This document shows positions 10,969-23,657 of a stretch of 64,000 nucleotides of DNA, piece by piece. Both the position numbers and the translations under genes were made by a program. Source of the stretch: Polynucleobacter sp. TUM22923 (GTDB lineage Bacteria; Pseudomonadota; Gammaproteobacteria; Burkholderiales; Burkholderiaceae); contig NZ_AP027274.1 of NCBI RefSeq assembly GCF_030295705.1, positions 1 to 64,000 of the forward strand, written 5' to 3'. The notes below the pieces were generated by a model. The model was not told where the DNA came from. It saw only the letters and a program-made list of their open reading frames with translations, and ran no database searches. Position 1 is the stretch's first letter, and every line of letters starts with the position of its first letter.

Positions 10969-10984
10969 TGTTTCACGTGAAACC
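10969..10984. promoter_or_regulatory. parS: parS centromere site (15 of 16 bases)
   Basis: TGTTTCACGTGAAACC matches the near-universal bacterial parS 16-mer TGTTTCACGTGAAACA at 15 positions, with the palindromic core intact. ParB, encoded at 14408-15298, loads at such sites and spreads. It sits 40 bases before the mnmG start in the 185-base livM-mnmG gap, about 11 kb from oriC, a usual place for parS. The gap is otherwise AT-rich, with no other clear signal. Confidence 0.93.
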
Positions 10985-11023
10985 CACACAATGCTATGAT
11001 CATCGCCCTATCTAAGGCAATTC

Positions 11024-12949
11024 ATGCGCTATCTAAAAAATTTCGATGTCATTGTGGTTGGCGGCGGTCATGCTGGGACTGAGGCCGCACTTGCTTCGGC
11101 GCGCATGGGTTGCGATACCTTATTGATTACCCATAGTATTGAGAGTTTGGGCGCTATGAGCTGTAATCCTTCTATTGGAGGTATTGGTAAAGGCCACCTA
11201 GTTAAAGAGATTGACGCGATGGGTGGTGCCATGGCTGCAGCAACAGATGAGGCTGGAATTCAGTTTCGAATTCTAAATTCAAGCAAGGGGCCTGCGGTTC
11301 GCGCAACCCGCGCTCAGGCTGATCGTGTTTTATATAAGGCAGCCATTCGGCATCGCCTTGAGAACCAGGAAAATCTAACCCTTTTCCAGGCAGCCGTTGA
11401 TGACTTAGTCGTCAAGGGCGATAAGGTCCAGGGCGTTATTACTCAGATGGGTTTGGAGTTCACTGCCAAGAAGGTAGTGCTTACTGCGGGGACGTTTCTG
11501 AATGGAAAAATCCACGTAGGATTAAACAACTATGCCGGGGGACGAGCAGGCGATCCCGCGGCTGTTTCTTTGTCCGACCGTTTAAAAGAGTTAAAGCTTC
11601 CGCAGGGAAGATTAAAAACAGGCACCCCACCCCGAATTGATGGCCGGACCATTGATTTTTCTGTCATGCTGGAGCAGCCCGGCGACTTAGATCCCGTGCC
11701 AGTGTTTTCTTATTTGGGTCGTCCCGAGCAACATCCCAAGCAGGTTCCTTGCTGGATTTCTCATACAAATGAGCAAACACACGACATTATTCGTGGCGGC
11801 CTAGATCGGTCTCCAATGTATACCGGCGTGATTGAGGGGGTTGGACCCCGTTACTGCCCCTCTATAGAAGACAAAATCCACCGCTTCGCTTCAAGAAACA
11901 GTCATCAAATATTTCTGGAGCCTGAGGGTCTTACAACTAACGAGTTTTATCCTAACGGAATCTCTACGAGCCTTCCCTTCGATGTTCAATGGGATTTGGT
12001 GCGCAGTATTCGGGGGTTGGAGGCCGCAGTAATTGTGCGACCTGGCTATGCAATTGAGTATGATTTTTTTGATCCCCGCCACTTACGCCATAGTCTGGAG
12101 ACTAGGGCCATTGGTGGACTTTATTTCGCCGGCCAGATTAACGGCACAACAGGCTATGAAGAAGCAGCCGCTCAGGGCATGCTTGCCGGCATTAATGCGG
12201 GTTTAGCGGCCCAAGGTAAAGAGCCTTGGGTGCCTAAGCGAAGTGAGTCTTACATTGGTGTTTTGGTTGATGATCTGATTACCATGGGGGTCCAAGAGCC
12301 CTATCGTATGTTTACTAGCCGCGCCGAATACCGCTTAAGCTTACGTGAAGACAATGCTGATTTGCGCCTCACAACCATCGGACATGATTTTGGCTTAGTT
12401 GATGAGTATCGCTGGAGAACCTTCTGTAGAAAGCAGGAGGCTGTTTCACGTGAAACATCGCGACTTCAAGACATTTGGGTGGGCCCAAAACACCATGCAG
12501 CAAAGGCGCTATCACAGCTTTTAGGCCAAGACCTATCTCATGAGTGTAGTTTGGCTGAAATTTTACGTCGACCAGGCCTCACTTACGATGCGATTACTGG
12601 CTTAGAAAACGGCCTTTGGTCTGTAGGCAGCTTGGATAACGATTTAGGTTTGGCGGGTCAAATTAGTGATCAAGTTGAAATATCGATTAAATATCAAGGA
12701 TATATAGATCGACAAACGGCAGAAATTGCACGACAAGCCTATAACGAATCCTTTCCCTTGCCTGAGTCTTTAGACTATACCGAGGTTGTTGGCCTATCCA
12801 AAGAGGTTCAGCAAAAGCTGAATCTTCACAAGCCAGAAACCTTAGGTCAGGCCGGCAGAATTTCTGGGGTCACCCCTGCCGCCCTTTCCTTGTTGCTGGT
12901 CTATCTCAAAAAAGGCTTGGGGCGCGCTCAGGAGGAAATTCATGAGTAG
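11024..12949 (+). CDS. mnmG: tRNA uridine 5-carboxymethylaminomethyl modification enzyme MnmG (GidA)
   Basis: MnmG, with MnmE, builds the cmnm5 group on the wobble uridine of several tRNAs, using FAD, glycine or ammonium and methylene-THF. The 641 aa protein has the N-terminal dinucleotide-binding motif [12 protein letters not shown] (about 11-22), the family sequences [20 protein letters not shown] and [14 protein letters not shown], and a C-terminal helical MnmE/tRNA-binding domain ending in the usual [11 protein letters not shown]. It overlaps rsmG by 8 bases, so the two are coupled. A perfect parS lies in the reading frame at 12442-12457 (residues about 473-478). Confidence 0.98.
   Translation: MRYLKNFDVIVVGGGHAGTEAALASARMGCDTLLITHSIESLGAMSCNPSIGGIGKGHLVKEIDAMGGAMAAATDEAGIQFRILNSSKGPAVRATRAQADRVLYKAAIRHRLENQENLTLFQAAVDDLVVKGDKVQGVITQMGLEFTAKKVVLTAGTFLNGKIHVGLNNYAGGRAGDPAAVSLSDRLKELKLPQGRLKTGTPPRIDGRTIDFSVMLEQPGDLDPVPVFSYLGRPEQHPKQVPCWISHTNEQTHDIIRGGLDRSPMYTGVIEGVGPRYCPSIEDKIHRFASRNSHQIFLEPEGLTTNEFYPNGISTSLPFDVQWDLVRSIRGLEAAVIVRPGYAIEYDFFDPRHLRHSLETRAIGGLYFAGQINGTTGYEEAAAQGMLAGINAGLAAQGKEPWVPKRSESYIGVLVDDLITMGVQEPYRMFTSRAEYRLSLREDNADLRLTTIGHDFGLVDEYRWRTFCRKQEAVSRETSRLQDIWVGPKHHAAKALSQLLGQDLSHECSLAEILRRPGLTYDAITGLENGLWSVGSLDNDLGLAGQISDQVEISIKYQGYIDRQTAEIARQAYNESFPLPESLDYTEVVGLSKEVQQKLNLHKPETLGQAGRISGVTPAALSLLLVYLKKGLGRAQEEIHE
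12442..12457. promoter_or_regulatory. parS: Perfect parS site inside the mnmG coding sequence
   Basis: TGTTTCACGTGAAACA, a 16/16 match to the conserved ParB-binding centromere, lies within mnmG and is translated as part of AVSRET. It is 1.46 kb from the upstream parS at 10969 and about 2 kb from the parB start. A perfect 16-mer match by chance in 64 kb is negligible. It probably serves as a ParB loading and condensin recruitment site. Confidence 0.96.
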
Positions 12950-13607
12950 CGAACTAATGGCTTTGGGCATTGAAAATATAGGCCTCGATTTAAACTCCTC
13001 AAATATCGCGGACCTAGATCTGTTTTTGCAGGAAATGGGCCGCTGGAATCGGGTGCATAACTTAACGGCGATTGAGGGAGCTGAAGAGTCAGTACGACTG
13101 CATCTCATTGATTCTATTACGGTTTTACCAATTATGCGTCAGTTCTTGACAGCCACAAACCCCAAAATCGCCGATCTTGGCTCGGGCGGAGGTTTGCCTG
13201 CAATTCCAATAGCTATTGTGCAGCCAACTTGGCACTTAACGCTGATTGAAGCGGTTCGCAAGAAAACCGCCTTTTTGCAACATGTTCGAGGAAGGCTGGC
13301 TCTGAAAAACATCGAGGTACTAAGTGAGCGCGTCGAGGCGGTAGCGCAATCTAGGCCCGGACAATTTGATGCCGTTATTTCTAGGGCATTTACTAATCTC
13401 AATCATTTTTTAGACTTATCTTTGCCTTTATTAAAGCCCGGCGGCTTAGTGTTTGCCATGAAAGCAAGGCGTGCGGACGAAGAGCTGCTGGGGGTTTCCA
13501 TGAGCAAGTGGACACTGCTCGCCGATGAGTCTTTGCATATTCCGCTTCTAGCGGTGGAACGACGCTTATTAGTGCTGTCCCCTGCGATAACCCCCTTCAC
13601 TCCTTAA
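12942..13607 (+). CDS. rsmG: 16S rRNA (guanine527-N7)-methyltransferase RsmG (GidB)
   Basis: RsmG methylates N7 of G527 in 16S rRNA with SAM; loss gives low-level streptomycin resistance in other bacteria. The 221 aa protein has the family N-terminal [10 protein letters not shown], the SAM-binding motif [16 protein letters not shown] and the VISRAF segment. GGAGG at 12931-12935 lies six bases before the ATG, which is inside the end of mnmG (8-base overlap). It is followed 6 bases later by parA: the classical gidA-gidB-parA-parB origin cluster. Confidence 0.97.
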   Translation: MSSELMALGIENIGLDLNSSNIADLDLFLQEMGRWNRVHNLTAIEGAEESVRLHLIDSITVLPIMRQFLTATNPKIADLGSGGGLPAIPIAIVQPTWHLTLIEAVRKKTAFLQHVRGRLALKNIEVLSERVEAVAQSRPGQFDAVISRAFTNLNHFLDLSLPLLKPGGLVFAMKARRADEELLGVSMSKWTLLADESLHIPLLAVERRLLVLSPAITPFTP

Positions 13608-13613
13608 GAAAAA

Positions 13614-14384
13614 ATGGCCAAAATATTCTGTATTGCAAACCAAAAAGGTGGAGTCGGTAAAACGACTACTGCTGTTAACTTGGCCGCCGGATTGGCGGGC
13701 CATCAGCAGCGCGTTTTATTGGTGGACTTGGATCCACAAGGTAATGCAACGATGGGCTCGGGCATTGAAAAGGCGGATTTAAAAAACACGGTTTATCAGG
13801 TGTTAATCGGACTCTCTTCAGTCAAGGCAAGTGCACTGCGATGTGAAAGTGCGGGCTATGATGTTCTACCAGCAAATCGTGATTTAGCGGGCGCCGAAAT
13901 AGAGTTAGTAGATTTTGATGATCGCGAAGGCTGTTTGAAAGTAGCGCTTTCTGAAGTGGCCAATGATTATGATTTTATTTTGATTGATTGCCCACCCGCT
14001 CTTTCTTTGTTAACACTAAATGGATTGTGTGCGGCCAATGGTGTGATTGTGCCAATGCAATGCGAGTACTTTGCGCTTGAAGGTTTGTCGGACTTAGTAA
14101 ATACGATCAAACAGGTGCATGCCAATCTCAACCCTGATTTAGTCATCATTGGTCTTTTGCGCGTGATGTTTGATTCGCGCATGACATTGCAGCAACAGGT
14201 GTCAGATCAACTGCTAGAACACTTTGGCGATAAGGTATTTAAAACTATTATTCCTCGCAATGTGCGTCTGGCAGAAGCCCCGTCCTATGGGCTCCCTGGG
14301 GTGGTTTTCGATAAAACATCACGAGGCGCTAAATCTTATTTGGATTTTGGCGCTGAAATGATAGAGCGCATTAAACAAATGTAA
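13614..14384 (+). CDS. parA: Chromosome partitioning ATPase ParA (Soj)
   Basis: Deviant Walker A ATPase that binds nucleoid DNA nonspecifically as an ATP dimer and moves ParB-parS complexes. The 256 aa protein begins [20 protein letters not shown], giving the deviant Walker motif KGGVGKTT at residues 11-18 including the signature lysine, followed by DLDPQGNAT (about 40-48) and [13 protein letters not shown]. It lacks an N-terminal helix-turn-helix, so it is the chromosomal (type Ia short) Soj kind rather than a plasmid regulator. Cotranscribed with rsmG and parB. Confidence 0.97.
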   Translation: MAKIFCIANQKGGVGKTTTAVNLAAGLAGHQQRVLLVDLDPQGNATMGSGIEKADLKNTVYQVLIGLSSVKASALRCESAGYDVLPANRDLAGAEIELVDFDDREGCLKVALSEVANDYDFILIDCPPALSLLTLNGLCAANGVIVPMQCEYFALEGLSDLVNTIKQVHANLNPDLVIIGLLRVMFDSRMTLQQQVSDQLLEHFGDKVFKTIIPRNVRLAEAPSYGLPGVVFDKTSRGAKSYLDFGAEMIERIKQM

Positions 14385-14407
14385 AGCCAGGGACAATTAA
14401 AAATATT

Positions 14408-15298
14408 ATGGTTGCAATTAAGAAAAAAGGTTTGGGTCGCGGGCTCGATGCATTGCTCGGTAACAAGGTGCCTCAAGATGCCGTTGCAGAAATTAATCGT
14501 CTGCCATTAACGGCATTACAAGCGGGAAAATATCAACCACGCCAAAAGATGGAGTTGAGCGCTCTTCAGGAGCTGGCGGAAAGTATTCGTGAGCAAGGCG
14601 TAATGCAGCCGCTGTTAGTTCGCTTGGTTTCTCCCGGGAAATACGAAATTATTGCTGGCGAGCGACGTTTTCGGGCCGCAACTTTGGCTGGATTAAAAGA
14701 GGTTCCGGTGCTGGTTTCTGGTGCTGATGATCAAGCTGCTGCTGCAATGGCTTTGGTCGAAAACATGCAGCGAGAGGATTTAAATCCGCTGGAAGAATCT
14801 CAAGGATTGGCGCGCTTAATTGAGGAGTTCGGGTTCACTCATGAGCAGGCCGCTAAAGCGGTTGGAAAATCTCGCAGCGCCATTACAAACTTATTACGCT
14901 TAAGTCAGTTAGCAAAGCCGGTTCAGGCAATGCTTTTGGCGGGTGCTATTGATATGGGCCATGCACGCGCATTGCTTCCCTTGCCCGGAGCCAGCCAAGT
15001 TGCTTTGGCGCAAAGAATAGCTGCCCAAGGCTTATCGGTTCGTGAGGCCGAAAGAATGTCTACTGCCTTGGCTTTAGCAGGGGGTCAAATTGGCGATAAA
15101 AAGACAAAAATAAAGTCAGGCGATAGCGGTACACCCAGCCGCGACCCTGATATGCGTCGTTTGACGCAAGAAATTGCCGATTTAATCGGCTTGAGTGCGG
15201 ATTTTAAGCTTAAGGGTAAAGGGGGCGAGCTCAGAATTCGCTTTAGCCAATTTGATGAGCTGGACTCTTTGCTAAAAAAGCTCGGTATTCAAGCGTAA
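14408..15298 (+). CDS. parB: Chromosome partitioning CTPase ParB (Spo0J)
   Basis: ParB binds parS, closes into a CTP-dependent clamp and slides, forming the partition complex. The 296 aa protein starts with the ParA-stimulating peptide ([13 protein letters not shown]), then the CTP-binding boxes around GERRFRAA and [13 protein letters not shown], a helix-turn-helix ([22 protein letters not shown] region) and a C-terminal dimerisation domain. Its target parS sites are at 10969 and 12442. It is the last gene of the gid-par cluster; a candidate atp promoter follows. Confidence 0.97.
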   Translation: MVAIKKKGLGRGLDALLGNKVPQDAVAEINRLPLTALQAGKYQPRQKMELSALQELAESIREQGVMQPLLVRLVSPGKYEIIAGERRFRAATLAGLKEVPVLVSGADDQAAAAMALVENMQREDLNPLEESQGLARLIEEFGFTHEQAAKAVGKSRSAITNLLRLSQLAKPVQAMLLAGAIDMGHARALLPLPGASQVALAQRIAAQGLSVREAERMSTALALAGGQIGDKKTKIKSGDSGTPSRDPDMRRLTQEIADLIGLSADFKLKGKGGELRIRFSQFDELDSLLKKLGIQA

Positions 15299-15303
15299 AT
15301 ACC

Positions 15304-15361
15304 CCTTAAATGACCTTAAATCAATTGACCTATTGCGGGGCGCACCTTAAACTTGCGGGGC
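15304..15361 (+). promoter_or_regulatory. Candidate atp operon promoter with interleaved direct repeats
   Basis: TTGACC (15325-15330) and TAAACT (15348-15353), 17 bases apart, fit a sigma-70 promoter ending 12 bases before the atpI start. Two direct repeat families surround it: TTGCGGGGC at 15333-15341 and 15353-15361 (20-base period, on both sides of the -10) and CCTTAAA at 15304, 15314 and 15345. Repeats phased on helical turns suggest an operator. The promoter and operator are inference from pattern. Confidence 0.5.
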
Positions 15362-15365
15362 TAAA

Positions 15366-15893
15366 TTGATTCCTCAAAAAAATCAATTTTCTGAGGCAAG
15401 CGATTGGGAAAAGCCAGAAGAAGAGGTTTATCGGGTTTTAAGTAAGGCGGAGATGGCGGAGCTTCAAAAAAACAACGCCATAAAGTACCCATCTCTGTCG
15501 CCTTGGAGAATTTTGCTTGCACAGACAGCGCTCACCATGCTTAGTATGGTGATTTGGTCATTTTTTGGGGAGCCGAGAGGGATAAGCGTTTATACTCAGT
15601 CGGCCTTTTTAGGTGGTTTAACTAGTGTGTTGCCTTCCGCCTTATTTTTGTTGAGGCTTGAAGCGGCAAAAAAGACGCAACAGTTAAATCCGGGTAAATT
15701 TTTAGCGGCGTTAGTTTCCGGCGAGTTCATTAAAATCGTCGTTACGCTGTTGATGTTTTTGGGAGTTGCGGTCTTAATTCCGGGTGTCATGTGGGTCCCT
15801 CTATTGGTGACTTATGTGCTTGCCCTCAAATGTGTGTGGCTGGCGTGGTTTTGGCGCCGAAAAGTAATAAACAAGATTGAACCAAAGGACTAG
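15366..15893 (+). CDS. atpI: ATP synthase subunit I (AtpI-like)
   Basis: The 175 aa protein has a polar N-terminal region of about 50 residues, then four hydrophobic segments (about 55-75, 80-96, 118-138, 142-162), the layout of AtpI/UncI, which helps assemble the c-ring. It is poorly conserved in sequence, so the call rests on topology and on its place directly before atpB. The start is a TTG at 15366; no ATG is available upstream in frame. It ends 7 bases before atpB. Confidence 0.8.
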   Translation: MIPQKNQFSEASDWEKPEEEVYRVLSKAEMAELQKNNAIKYPSLSPWRILLAQTALTMLSMVIWSFFGEPRGISVYTQSAFLGGLTSVLPSALFLLRLEAAKKTQQLNPGKFLAALVSGEFIKIVVTLLMFLGVAVLIPGVMWVPLLVTYVLALKCVWLAWFWRRKVINKIEPKD

Positions 15894-15897
15894 TTAA

Positions 15898-16776
<879 letters not shown>

Positions 16777-16792
16777 GATTTTTTATTTTTAA

Positions 16793-17089
<297 letters not shown>

Positions 17090-17152
17090 TTGTTTTGGCG
17101 TGGATGACCATTTGGTCGTCCAACCGTTCACTACAATACTGAAAGGAATATC

Positions 17153-17623
17153 GTGAATCTGAACGCGACTCTATTCGCGCAAATGATCGTCTTCTTTGTC
17201 TTATGGTGGGTTGTTGCACGCTTTGTGTGGCCACCGCTAGTTAAGGCATTAGATGAGCGTTCATCAAAAATTGCCGATGGTTTGGCTGCTGCTGAGCGTG
17301 GTAAAGAAGCGCTTGCATCGGCTAACAATGCAGCCGAACAAGAATTAACAAAGGCACGCCAAGAAGGTGTGCAGCGTGTTGCCGAAGCTGAAAAACGTGC
17401 ACAAATGTCCGCAGAAGAGATTCGGGCGAATGCACAAGCCGAGGCCGCTCGCATTATTTCTCAAGCCAAGCAAGACGCCGATCAACAAGTTACTAAAGCC
17501 CGCGAAGTGTTGCGTGCCGAAGTGGCAGTTCTGGCCGTTAAAGGCGCTGAGCAAATTCTGCGTCGTGAAGTCGACGCGAAGACGCACGGTGCTTTGCTTG
17601 ATCAATTGAAGGCAGAGCTCTGA
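17153..17623 (+). CDS. atpF: F1Fo ATP synthase subunit b
   Basis: Subunit b (156 aa) is the peripheral stalk: one N-terminal membrane helix (about residues 5-25) and a long charged coiled coil rich in Ala, Glu, Lys and Gln that reaches up to F1 and contacts delta. The start is GTG 17153 with AAAGGA just upstream. The stop is directly followed (1 base) by atpH. Confidence 0.97.
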   Translation: MNLNATLFAQMIVFFVLWWVVARFVWPPLVKALDERSSKIADGLAAAERGKEALASANNAAEQELTKARQEGVQRVAEAEKRAQMSAEEIRANAQAEAARIISQAKQDADQQVTKAREVLRAEVAVLAVKGAEQILRREVDAKTHGALLDQLKAEL

Positions 17624-17624
17624 T

Positions 17625-18161
17625 ATGGCCGATTTAGCAACGATTGCACGCCCCTACGCTGAAGCGATTTTTCAAAGCGCTAAGCCTGCTGATTTTGCTA
17701 GCTTCATAGACCAGCTAAATGAGTTGGCGCAGTTGGCTGCGTTACCAGAAGTTGCTGGCCTATCGAATAATCCAAAAGTTTCTGCGACTGATTTAGGTAA
17801 GCTACTCTCCGGCATGATGAAGACGAAATTAGACGGCAAGGTTGCTAGCTTTTTGAGTTTGGTAATTCAAAGCCATCGCTTATCAGCCATGCCCGAAATT
17901 GCAAGTCAATTTGAGGGTATGAAAAATAAAAGCGAAGGCGCCGCAGAAGTAATGATTACTAGCGCATTTCCTTTAGAGGGATCTGCGTTAAATGATTTGT
18001 TGTCAAGTTTGAAGAAGCGCTTTGGGGGCAAAGAATTGCGTCCAACCATTCAAGTTGATCCAGCTTTGATTGGCGGCGTTCGCATTCAAGTTGGCGATGA
18101 GGTAATGGATAGTTCTGTAAAAGCACGATTAGCTCAAATGCAAATAAGTCTTAGCGCATAA
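17625..18161 (+). CDS. atpH: F1Fo ATP synthase subunit delta
   Basis: The delta subunit (178 aa) caps F1 and joins it to the b stalk. It opens with the family pattern ATIARPYAEAIF and ends with the beta-strand region VDPALIGGVRIQVGDEVMDSS. It starts one base after the atpF stop, and atpA follows after 44 bases. Confidence 0.97.
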   Translation: MADLATIARPYAEAIFQSAKPADFASFIDQLNELAQLAALPEVAGLSNNPKVSATDLGKLLSGMMKTKLDGKVASFLSLVIQSHRLSAMPEIASQFEGMKNKSEGAAEVMITSAFPLEGSALNDLLSSLKKRFGGKELRPTIQVDPALIGGVRIQVGDEVMDSSVKARLAQMQISLSA

Positions 18162-18205
18162 ATATCCCTATTAAGAACATACGAAATAAGACCCAGGAGT
18201 AAGTA

Positions 18206-19747
18206 ATGCAACTCAATCCTTCCGAAATCAGTGAACTGATTAAAAGCCGAATTAGCGAAATGGGCATTGACTCCCAGGTTCGTAACGAGGGTACTGTTAT
18301 TTCAGTAACCGATGGTATCTGCCGTGTACATGGCTTATCTGGTGTGATGCAGGGCGAAATGTTGGAGTTTCCTAACAACACGATCGGCCTTGCTCTAAAC
18401 CTTGAGCGTGATTCAGTTGGCGCAGTGGTGTTGGGTGAATACACCCACATTAAAGAAGGCGATCCAGTAAAGTGTACGGGCCGCATTTTAGAAGTGCCAG
18501 TTGGCCCAGAGCTTCTTGGCCGAGTGGTAAATGCCCTTGGACAGCCAATTGATGGCAAGGGTCCAATCAACACGAAGTTAACAGACTTTATTGAAAAAGT
18601 AGCGCCAGGAGTAATTGCGCGCCAATCTGTTAGCCAGCCACTACAAACAGGCCTAAAGGCTATTGATGCAATGGTTCCCGTCGGCCGTGGTCAGCGCGAG
18701 TTGATTATTGGCGATCGTCAAACAGGTAAAACAGCGGTTGCGGTAGATGCGATCATTAACCAAAAAGGTAAAGGCGTATATTGCGTTTATGTTGCGATTG
18801 GTCAAAAAGCATCCACTATTGCAAACGTAGTTCGCAAACTAACTGAGTTGGGCGCGATGGAATACACCGTTGTTGTTGCGGCAAGCGCCTCTGAATCGGC
18901 GGCCATGCAATATCTTTCAGCTTATGCTGGCTGCACCATGGGTGAGTACTTCCGTGATCGCGGTGAAGATGCGTTGATTGTTTATGACGACCTTACAAAA
19001 CAAGCTGTTGCCTATCGCCAAATTTCTTTGCTATTACGTCGTCCACCAGGTCGCGAAGCCTACCCTGGCGATGTGTTTTATCTCCACTCACGTTTGCTTG
19101 AGCGCGCTGCTCGTGTAAGCGCAGATTATGTAGAGAAGTTTACTAACGGCACAGTTAAAGGTAAAACAGGCTCATTGACTGCATTGCCTATTATTGAAAC
19201 GCAAGCAGGTGACGTATCTGCATTCGTTCCAACCAATGTGATCTCCATTACCGATGGCCAGATCTTCCTAGAAACTGACTTGTTTAATGCTGGCGTACGT
19301 CCTGCTATTAATGCGGGTATTTCAGTTTCTCGTGTTGGTGGAGCAGCTCAAACCAAGGTTATCAAGAAATTGTCTGGCGGTATTCGTACTGACTTGGCGC
19401 AGTATCGTGAATTAGCTGCCTTTGCGCAGTTCGCTTCTGATCTTGATGAAGCAACACGCAAACAGTTAGAGCGCGGTCGTCGCGTTACTGAATTGTGTAA
19501 GCAAGCTCAATACAAGCCTTTGCAAGTTTGGGAAATGGCTGCCTCACTTTACGCAGTCAATAATGGTTTCTTTGATGACCTCGAAGTAAAGCATGTGCTG
19601 GCATTTGAAAAAGGCCTTCAAGATCATTTGAAATCAAAATACGCAGATTTAGTTGCGCGTATTGAAGAGACTAAGGATCTGAACAAAGATGACGAAGCTG
19701 CTTTACGTGCTGCGATCGAGGATTACAAGCGCTCAGCCTCTTTCTAA
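18206..19747 (+). CDS. atpA: F1Fo ATP synthase subunit alpha
   Basis: Alpha (513 aa) forms the F1 hexamer with beta and binds nucleotide non-catalytically. The P-loop GDRQTGKTA lies near residues 169-177, and the signature [14 protein letters not shown] is present in the C-terminal half. The start follows an AGGAG-type site (18196-18199) and gives the standard [14 protein letters not shown] terminus. The length equals that of E. coli. Confidence 0.98.
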   Translation: MQLNPSEISELIKSRISEMGIDSQVRNEGTVISVTDGICRVHGLSGVMQGEMLEFPNNTIGLALNLERDSVGAVVLGEYTHIKEGDPVKCTGRILEVPVGPELLGRVVNALGQPIDGKGPINTKLTDFIEKVAPGVIARQSVSQPLQTGLKAIDAMVPVGRGQRELIIGDRQTGKTAVAVDAIINQKGKGVYCVYVAIGQKASTIANVVRKLTELGAMEYTVVVAASASESAAMQYLSAYAGCTMGEYFRDRGEDALIVYDDLTKQAVAYRQISLLLRRPPGREAYPGDVFYLHSRLLERAARVSADYVEKFTNGTVKGKTGSLTALPIIETQAGDVSAFVPTNVISITDGQIFLETDLFNAGVRPAINAGISVSRVGGAAQTKVIKKLSGGIRTDLAQYRELAAFAQFASDLDEATRKQLERGRRVTELCKQAQYKPLQVWEMAASLYAVNNGFFDDLEVKHVLAFEKGLQDHLKSKYADLVARIEETKDLNKDDEAALRAAIEDYKRSASF

Positions 19748-19764
19748 GAGGATCCGCATAAATC

Positions 19765-20634
19765 ATGGCAAGCACAAAAGAAATACGATCCAAGATCAAG
19801 AGCGTACAAAATACGCGCAAGATCACGAAAGCAATGGAAATGGTCGCCGCATCTAAGATGCGTCGCGCCCAGGAGCGCATGCGTAATGCGCGCCCATATG
19901 CTGAAAAAATTCGTGAGATTGTCGCTAACCTCTCTAAAGCTAATCCAGAGTTTCGTCCTGCTTATATGGCGACTCGTGAGATTAAAAAAGTTGGCACGAT
20001 TCTAGTTACAACAGACAAGGGCTTGTGCGGCGGTTTAAATACCAACGTACTGCGTTTGATTGCAAATCAAGTACGCGATTTTCAAGAGCAGAAGATTGAA
20101 ATTTCCTATACAGCGATTGGCTCTAAAGGGCTGCAATTTTTGAATCGTTCTAAAGCAAAACTGCTATCCCAAATTATTCAGATTGGCGACACGCCACATA
20201 TGGATGTATTGATTGGGGCAATTATTGCGCAATTAGAGGCATTCGAGCGTGGCGAAATTGATGCTGTGTATTTGGCGTATACCCGTTTTGTTAATGCAAT
20301 GAAACAAGAGCCGGTATTGGAAAAATTGTTGCCTTTGGAGCCAGCGGCTTTAACGCCGGAGGAAAAGGCAGGCAACTCTTGGGACTATATCTACGAGCCA
20401 GATGCCGAATCTATTTTGAATGGCTTGTTAAAGCGTTATGTGGAAGCAATGATTTATCAAGCAGTTACCGAAAATATGGCTTCTGAACAATCTGCAAGGA
20501 TGGTTTCGATGAAGGCCGCTTCGGATAATGCGAAGAATGTGATTGGTGAGTTGCAGTTGGAATACAACAAAACACGACAAGCGGCTATTACTAAAGAGCT
20601 GTCAGAGATTGTTGGTGGAGCGGCCGCTGTTTAA
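19765..20634 (+). CDS. atpG: F1Fo ATP synthase subunit gamma
   Basis: Gamma (289 aa) is the central rotor shaft. The N-terminal coiled-coil helix [19 protein letters not shown] and the C-terminal helix [20 protein letters not shown], which insert into the alpha-beta hexamer, are both present, with DKGLCGGLN between them. It lies between atpA and atpD in the canonical order. Confidence 0.98.
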   Translation: MASTKEIRSKIKSVQNTRKITKAMEMVAASKMRRAQERMRNARPYAEKIREIVANLSKANPEFRPAYMATREIKKVGTILVTTDKGLCGGLNTNVLRLIANQVRDFQEQKIEISYTAIGSKGLQFLNRSKAKLLSQIIQIGDTPHMDVLIGAIIAQLEAFERGEIDAVYLAYTRFVNAMKQEPVLEKLLPLEPAALTPEEKAGNSWDYIYEPDAESILNGLLKRYVEAMIYQAVTENMASEQSARMVSMKAASDNAKNVIGELQLEYNKTRQAAITKELSEIVGGAAAV

Positions 20635-20676
20635 GCGGTCAGCGTTTAGGAATACGAAAAGAATTTACAGAATTAA

Positions 20677-22092
<1,416 letters not shown>

Positions 22093-22113
22093 TCGAACTC
22101 ATCTAGGGAAATC

Positions 22114-22530
22114 ATGTCTACCATACGCGTTGATGTTGTGAGTGCAGAGCAATCTATTTTCAGTGGTGAAGCTAAATTTGTAGCGCTTCCCGGTGAAAAT
22201 GGCGAGCTCGGCATCTTACGTGGCCACACCCCTTTAATTACTCGTATTCGCCCTGGTTCAGTACGCATTGAAAAAGCAGATGGCGATGAGGAGTTTGTAT
22301 TTGTTGCGGGTGGCTATTTAGAAGTGCAGCCTGATCACGTTACAGTTTTGGCTGACACCGCTATTCGTGGCCATGATCTAGACGAAGCAAAAGCGATTGA
22401 AGCGAAGAAGCGCGCCGAAGAAGCAATGCAGAATCGCGGAACAGACTTTGATTTGGCTTTAGCTCAGTCAGAGTTTGCAATGGCGGCAGCACAGTTGGCG
22501 GCGCTTGCGCGTTTTCGGCGTAAAAAATAA
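22114..22530 (+). CDS. atpC: F1Fo ATP synthase subunit epsilon
   Basis: Epsilon (138 aa) is the rotor subunit with an N-terminal beta barrel ([33 protein letters not shown]) and a C-terminal two-helix inhibitory domain rich in Ala and Lys. It is the last atp gene. Its stop is inside the left arm of the inverted repeat at 22529-22567. Confidence 0.97.
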   Translation: MSTIRVDVVSAEQSIFSGEAKFVALPGENGELGILRGHTPLITRIRPGSVRIEKADGDEEFVFVAGGYLEVQPDHVTVLADTAIRGHDLDEAKAIEAKKRAEEAMQNRGTDFDLALAQSEFAMAAAQLAALARFRRKK

Positions 22531-22567
22531 AAACCGGCCCCCTTTTGCTGTTAAATGACCGGTTTTT
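22529..22567 (+). terminator. Inverted repeat with T-run at the atpC-hemE junction (probable atp terminator)
   Basis: AAAAACCGG (22529-22537) and CCGGTTTTT (22559-22567) are perfect 9-base arms around a 21-base loop, ending in a T-run, as in a rho-independent terminator. The loop holds the hemE start codon and the right arm encodes hemE residues 5-7, so the structure is shared between a terminator and a coding start. The long loop makes termination strength uncertain. Confidence 0.55.
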
Positions 22568-23657
22568 AAGGGCCTGCTTGGGCGAAGCGGTTGACCAAAC
22601 CCCGCTTTGGCTCATGCGTCAAGCGGGCCGATATCTTCCAGAATATAACGCCACACGTGCAAGAGCCGGCAGCTTTCTTGGTCTTGCAAAAAATCCGGCC
22701 TATGCAACTGAAGTGACATTGCAACCGCTGGATCGCTACCCACTAGATGCAGCAATACTATTCTCCGATATTTTGACCATTCCCGATGCAATGGGTTTAG
22801 GTTTGAAATTTACGGCGGGTGAAGGCCCAAGTTTTGATAAGCCACTTCGCACAGAAGAAGCAGTAAAAAAATTACGAGCTGCCGATATGGATCAGCTCAA
22901 ATATGTTTTTGATGCAGTTTCAGAGATTCGTAAAGCGCTCATACAGGATGGTAAGCAACGCGTTCCCTTAATAGGATTTTCAGGAAGTCCCTGGACCTTA
23001 GCTTGCTACATGATTGATGGATCGGGATCTGATGATTTTCGCCATGCAAAAACAATGATGTTCAGTCGTCCCGACTTACTAAATCATATATTAGAGATCA
23101 ACATACAGTCAGTTGCCGCCTATTTATTGGAGCAGGTAAAGGCAGGCGCTCAAGCATTAATGATCTTTGATACTTGGGGAGGCCTTTTGCCAGATGGCTG
23201 GTACCAGCGCATGTCTCTGTCTTCAATGCAAAGAGTAATTGAGCTGTTACCGCGTGAATATGAAGGTAAAAAAATACCCGTCATTATGTTTACCAAAGGT
23301 GGCGGGATCTGGTTAAATGACATTGCACAAGCAGGCGCCGATGTCATTGCAATAGACTGGACCATGCCGTTAAGCCGAGCCCGCAAGCAATTACTAGAAA
23401 TTAATAAGCCCTTAGCCTTGCAGGGCAATCTAGACCCACTAATTCTATTTTCTGACCCAAGTCAGATTGAAGCGGCAACTTCAGCCTTGCTGGTTGATTT
23501 AGCAAAGGCGCCCCCACTTAAGCCCGGATTGCATCCACTTGATGGACATATTTTTAATCTGGGACATGGCATTAATCAATTTACTCCGCCAGAAAGTGTA
23601 AGCGCGCTATCTGCTGCGGTAATCTCAAAGTCAAAAGCACTCAGAGCCGTCGAATAA
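22545..23657 (+). CDS. hemE: Uroporphyrinogen III decarboxylase
   Basis: HemE removes the four acetate carboxyls of uroporphyrinogen III to give coproporphyrinogen III in haem synthesis. The 370 aa protein has [14 protein letters not shown] (about 21-34) with the catalytic arginines, [15 protein letters not shown] and [13 protein letters not shown], and the final [14 protein letters not shown] region. The family N terminus (NDRFLRAC) is present, so the only reasonable starts are TTG 22545 or CTG 22548; no ATG and no ribosome site are seen. The start sits in the hairpin loop at 22538-22558. Confidence 0.95.
   Translation: MLLNDRFLRACLGEAVDQTPLWLMRQAGRYLPEYNATRARAGSFLGLAKNPAYATEVTLQPLDRYPLDAAILFSDILTIPDAMGLGLKFTAGEGPSFDKPLRTEEAVKKLRAADMDQLKYVFDAVSEIRKALIQDGKQRVPLIGFSGSPWTLACYMIDGSGSDDFRHAKTMMFSRPDLLNHILEINIQSVAAYLLEQVKAGAQALMIFDTWGGLLPDGWYQRMSLSSMQRVIELLPREYEGKKIPVIMFTKGGGIWLNDIAQAGADVIAIDWTMPLSRARKQLLEINKPLALQGNLDPLILFSDPSQIEAATSALLVDLAKAPPLKPGLHPLDGHIFNLGHGINQFTPPESVSALSAAVISKSKALRAVE

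Noticed and set aside
15326..15353. Treating the atpI TTG start as leaderless translation from the predicted promoter.
   Set aside because: The transcription start would be only a few bases before 15366, but the promoter is not proven and the TTG start is itself uncertain.
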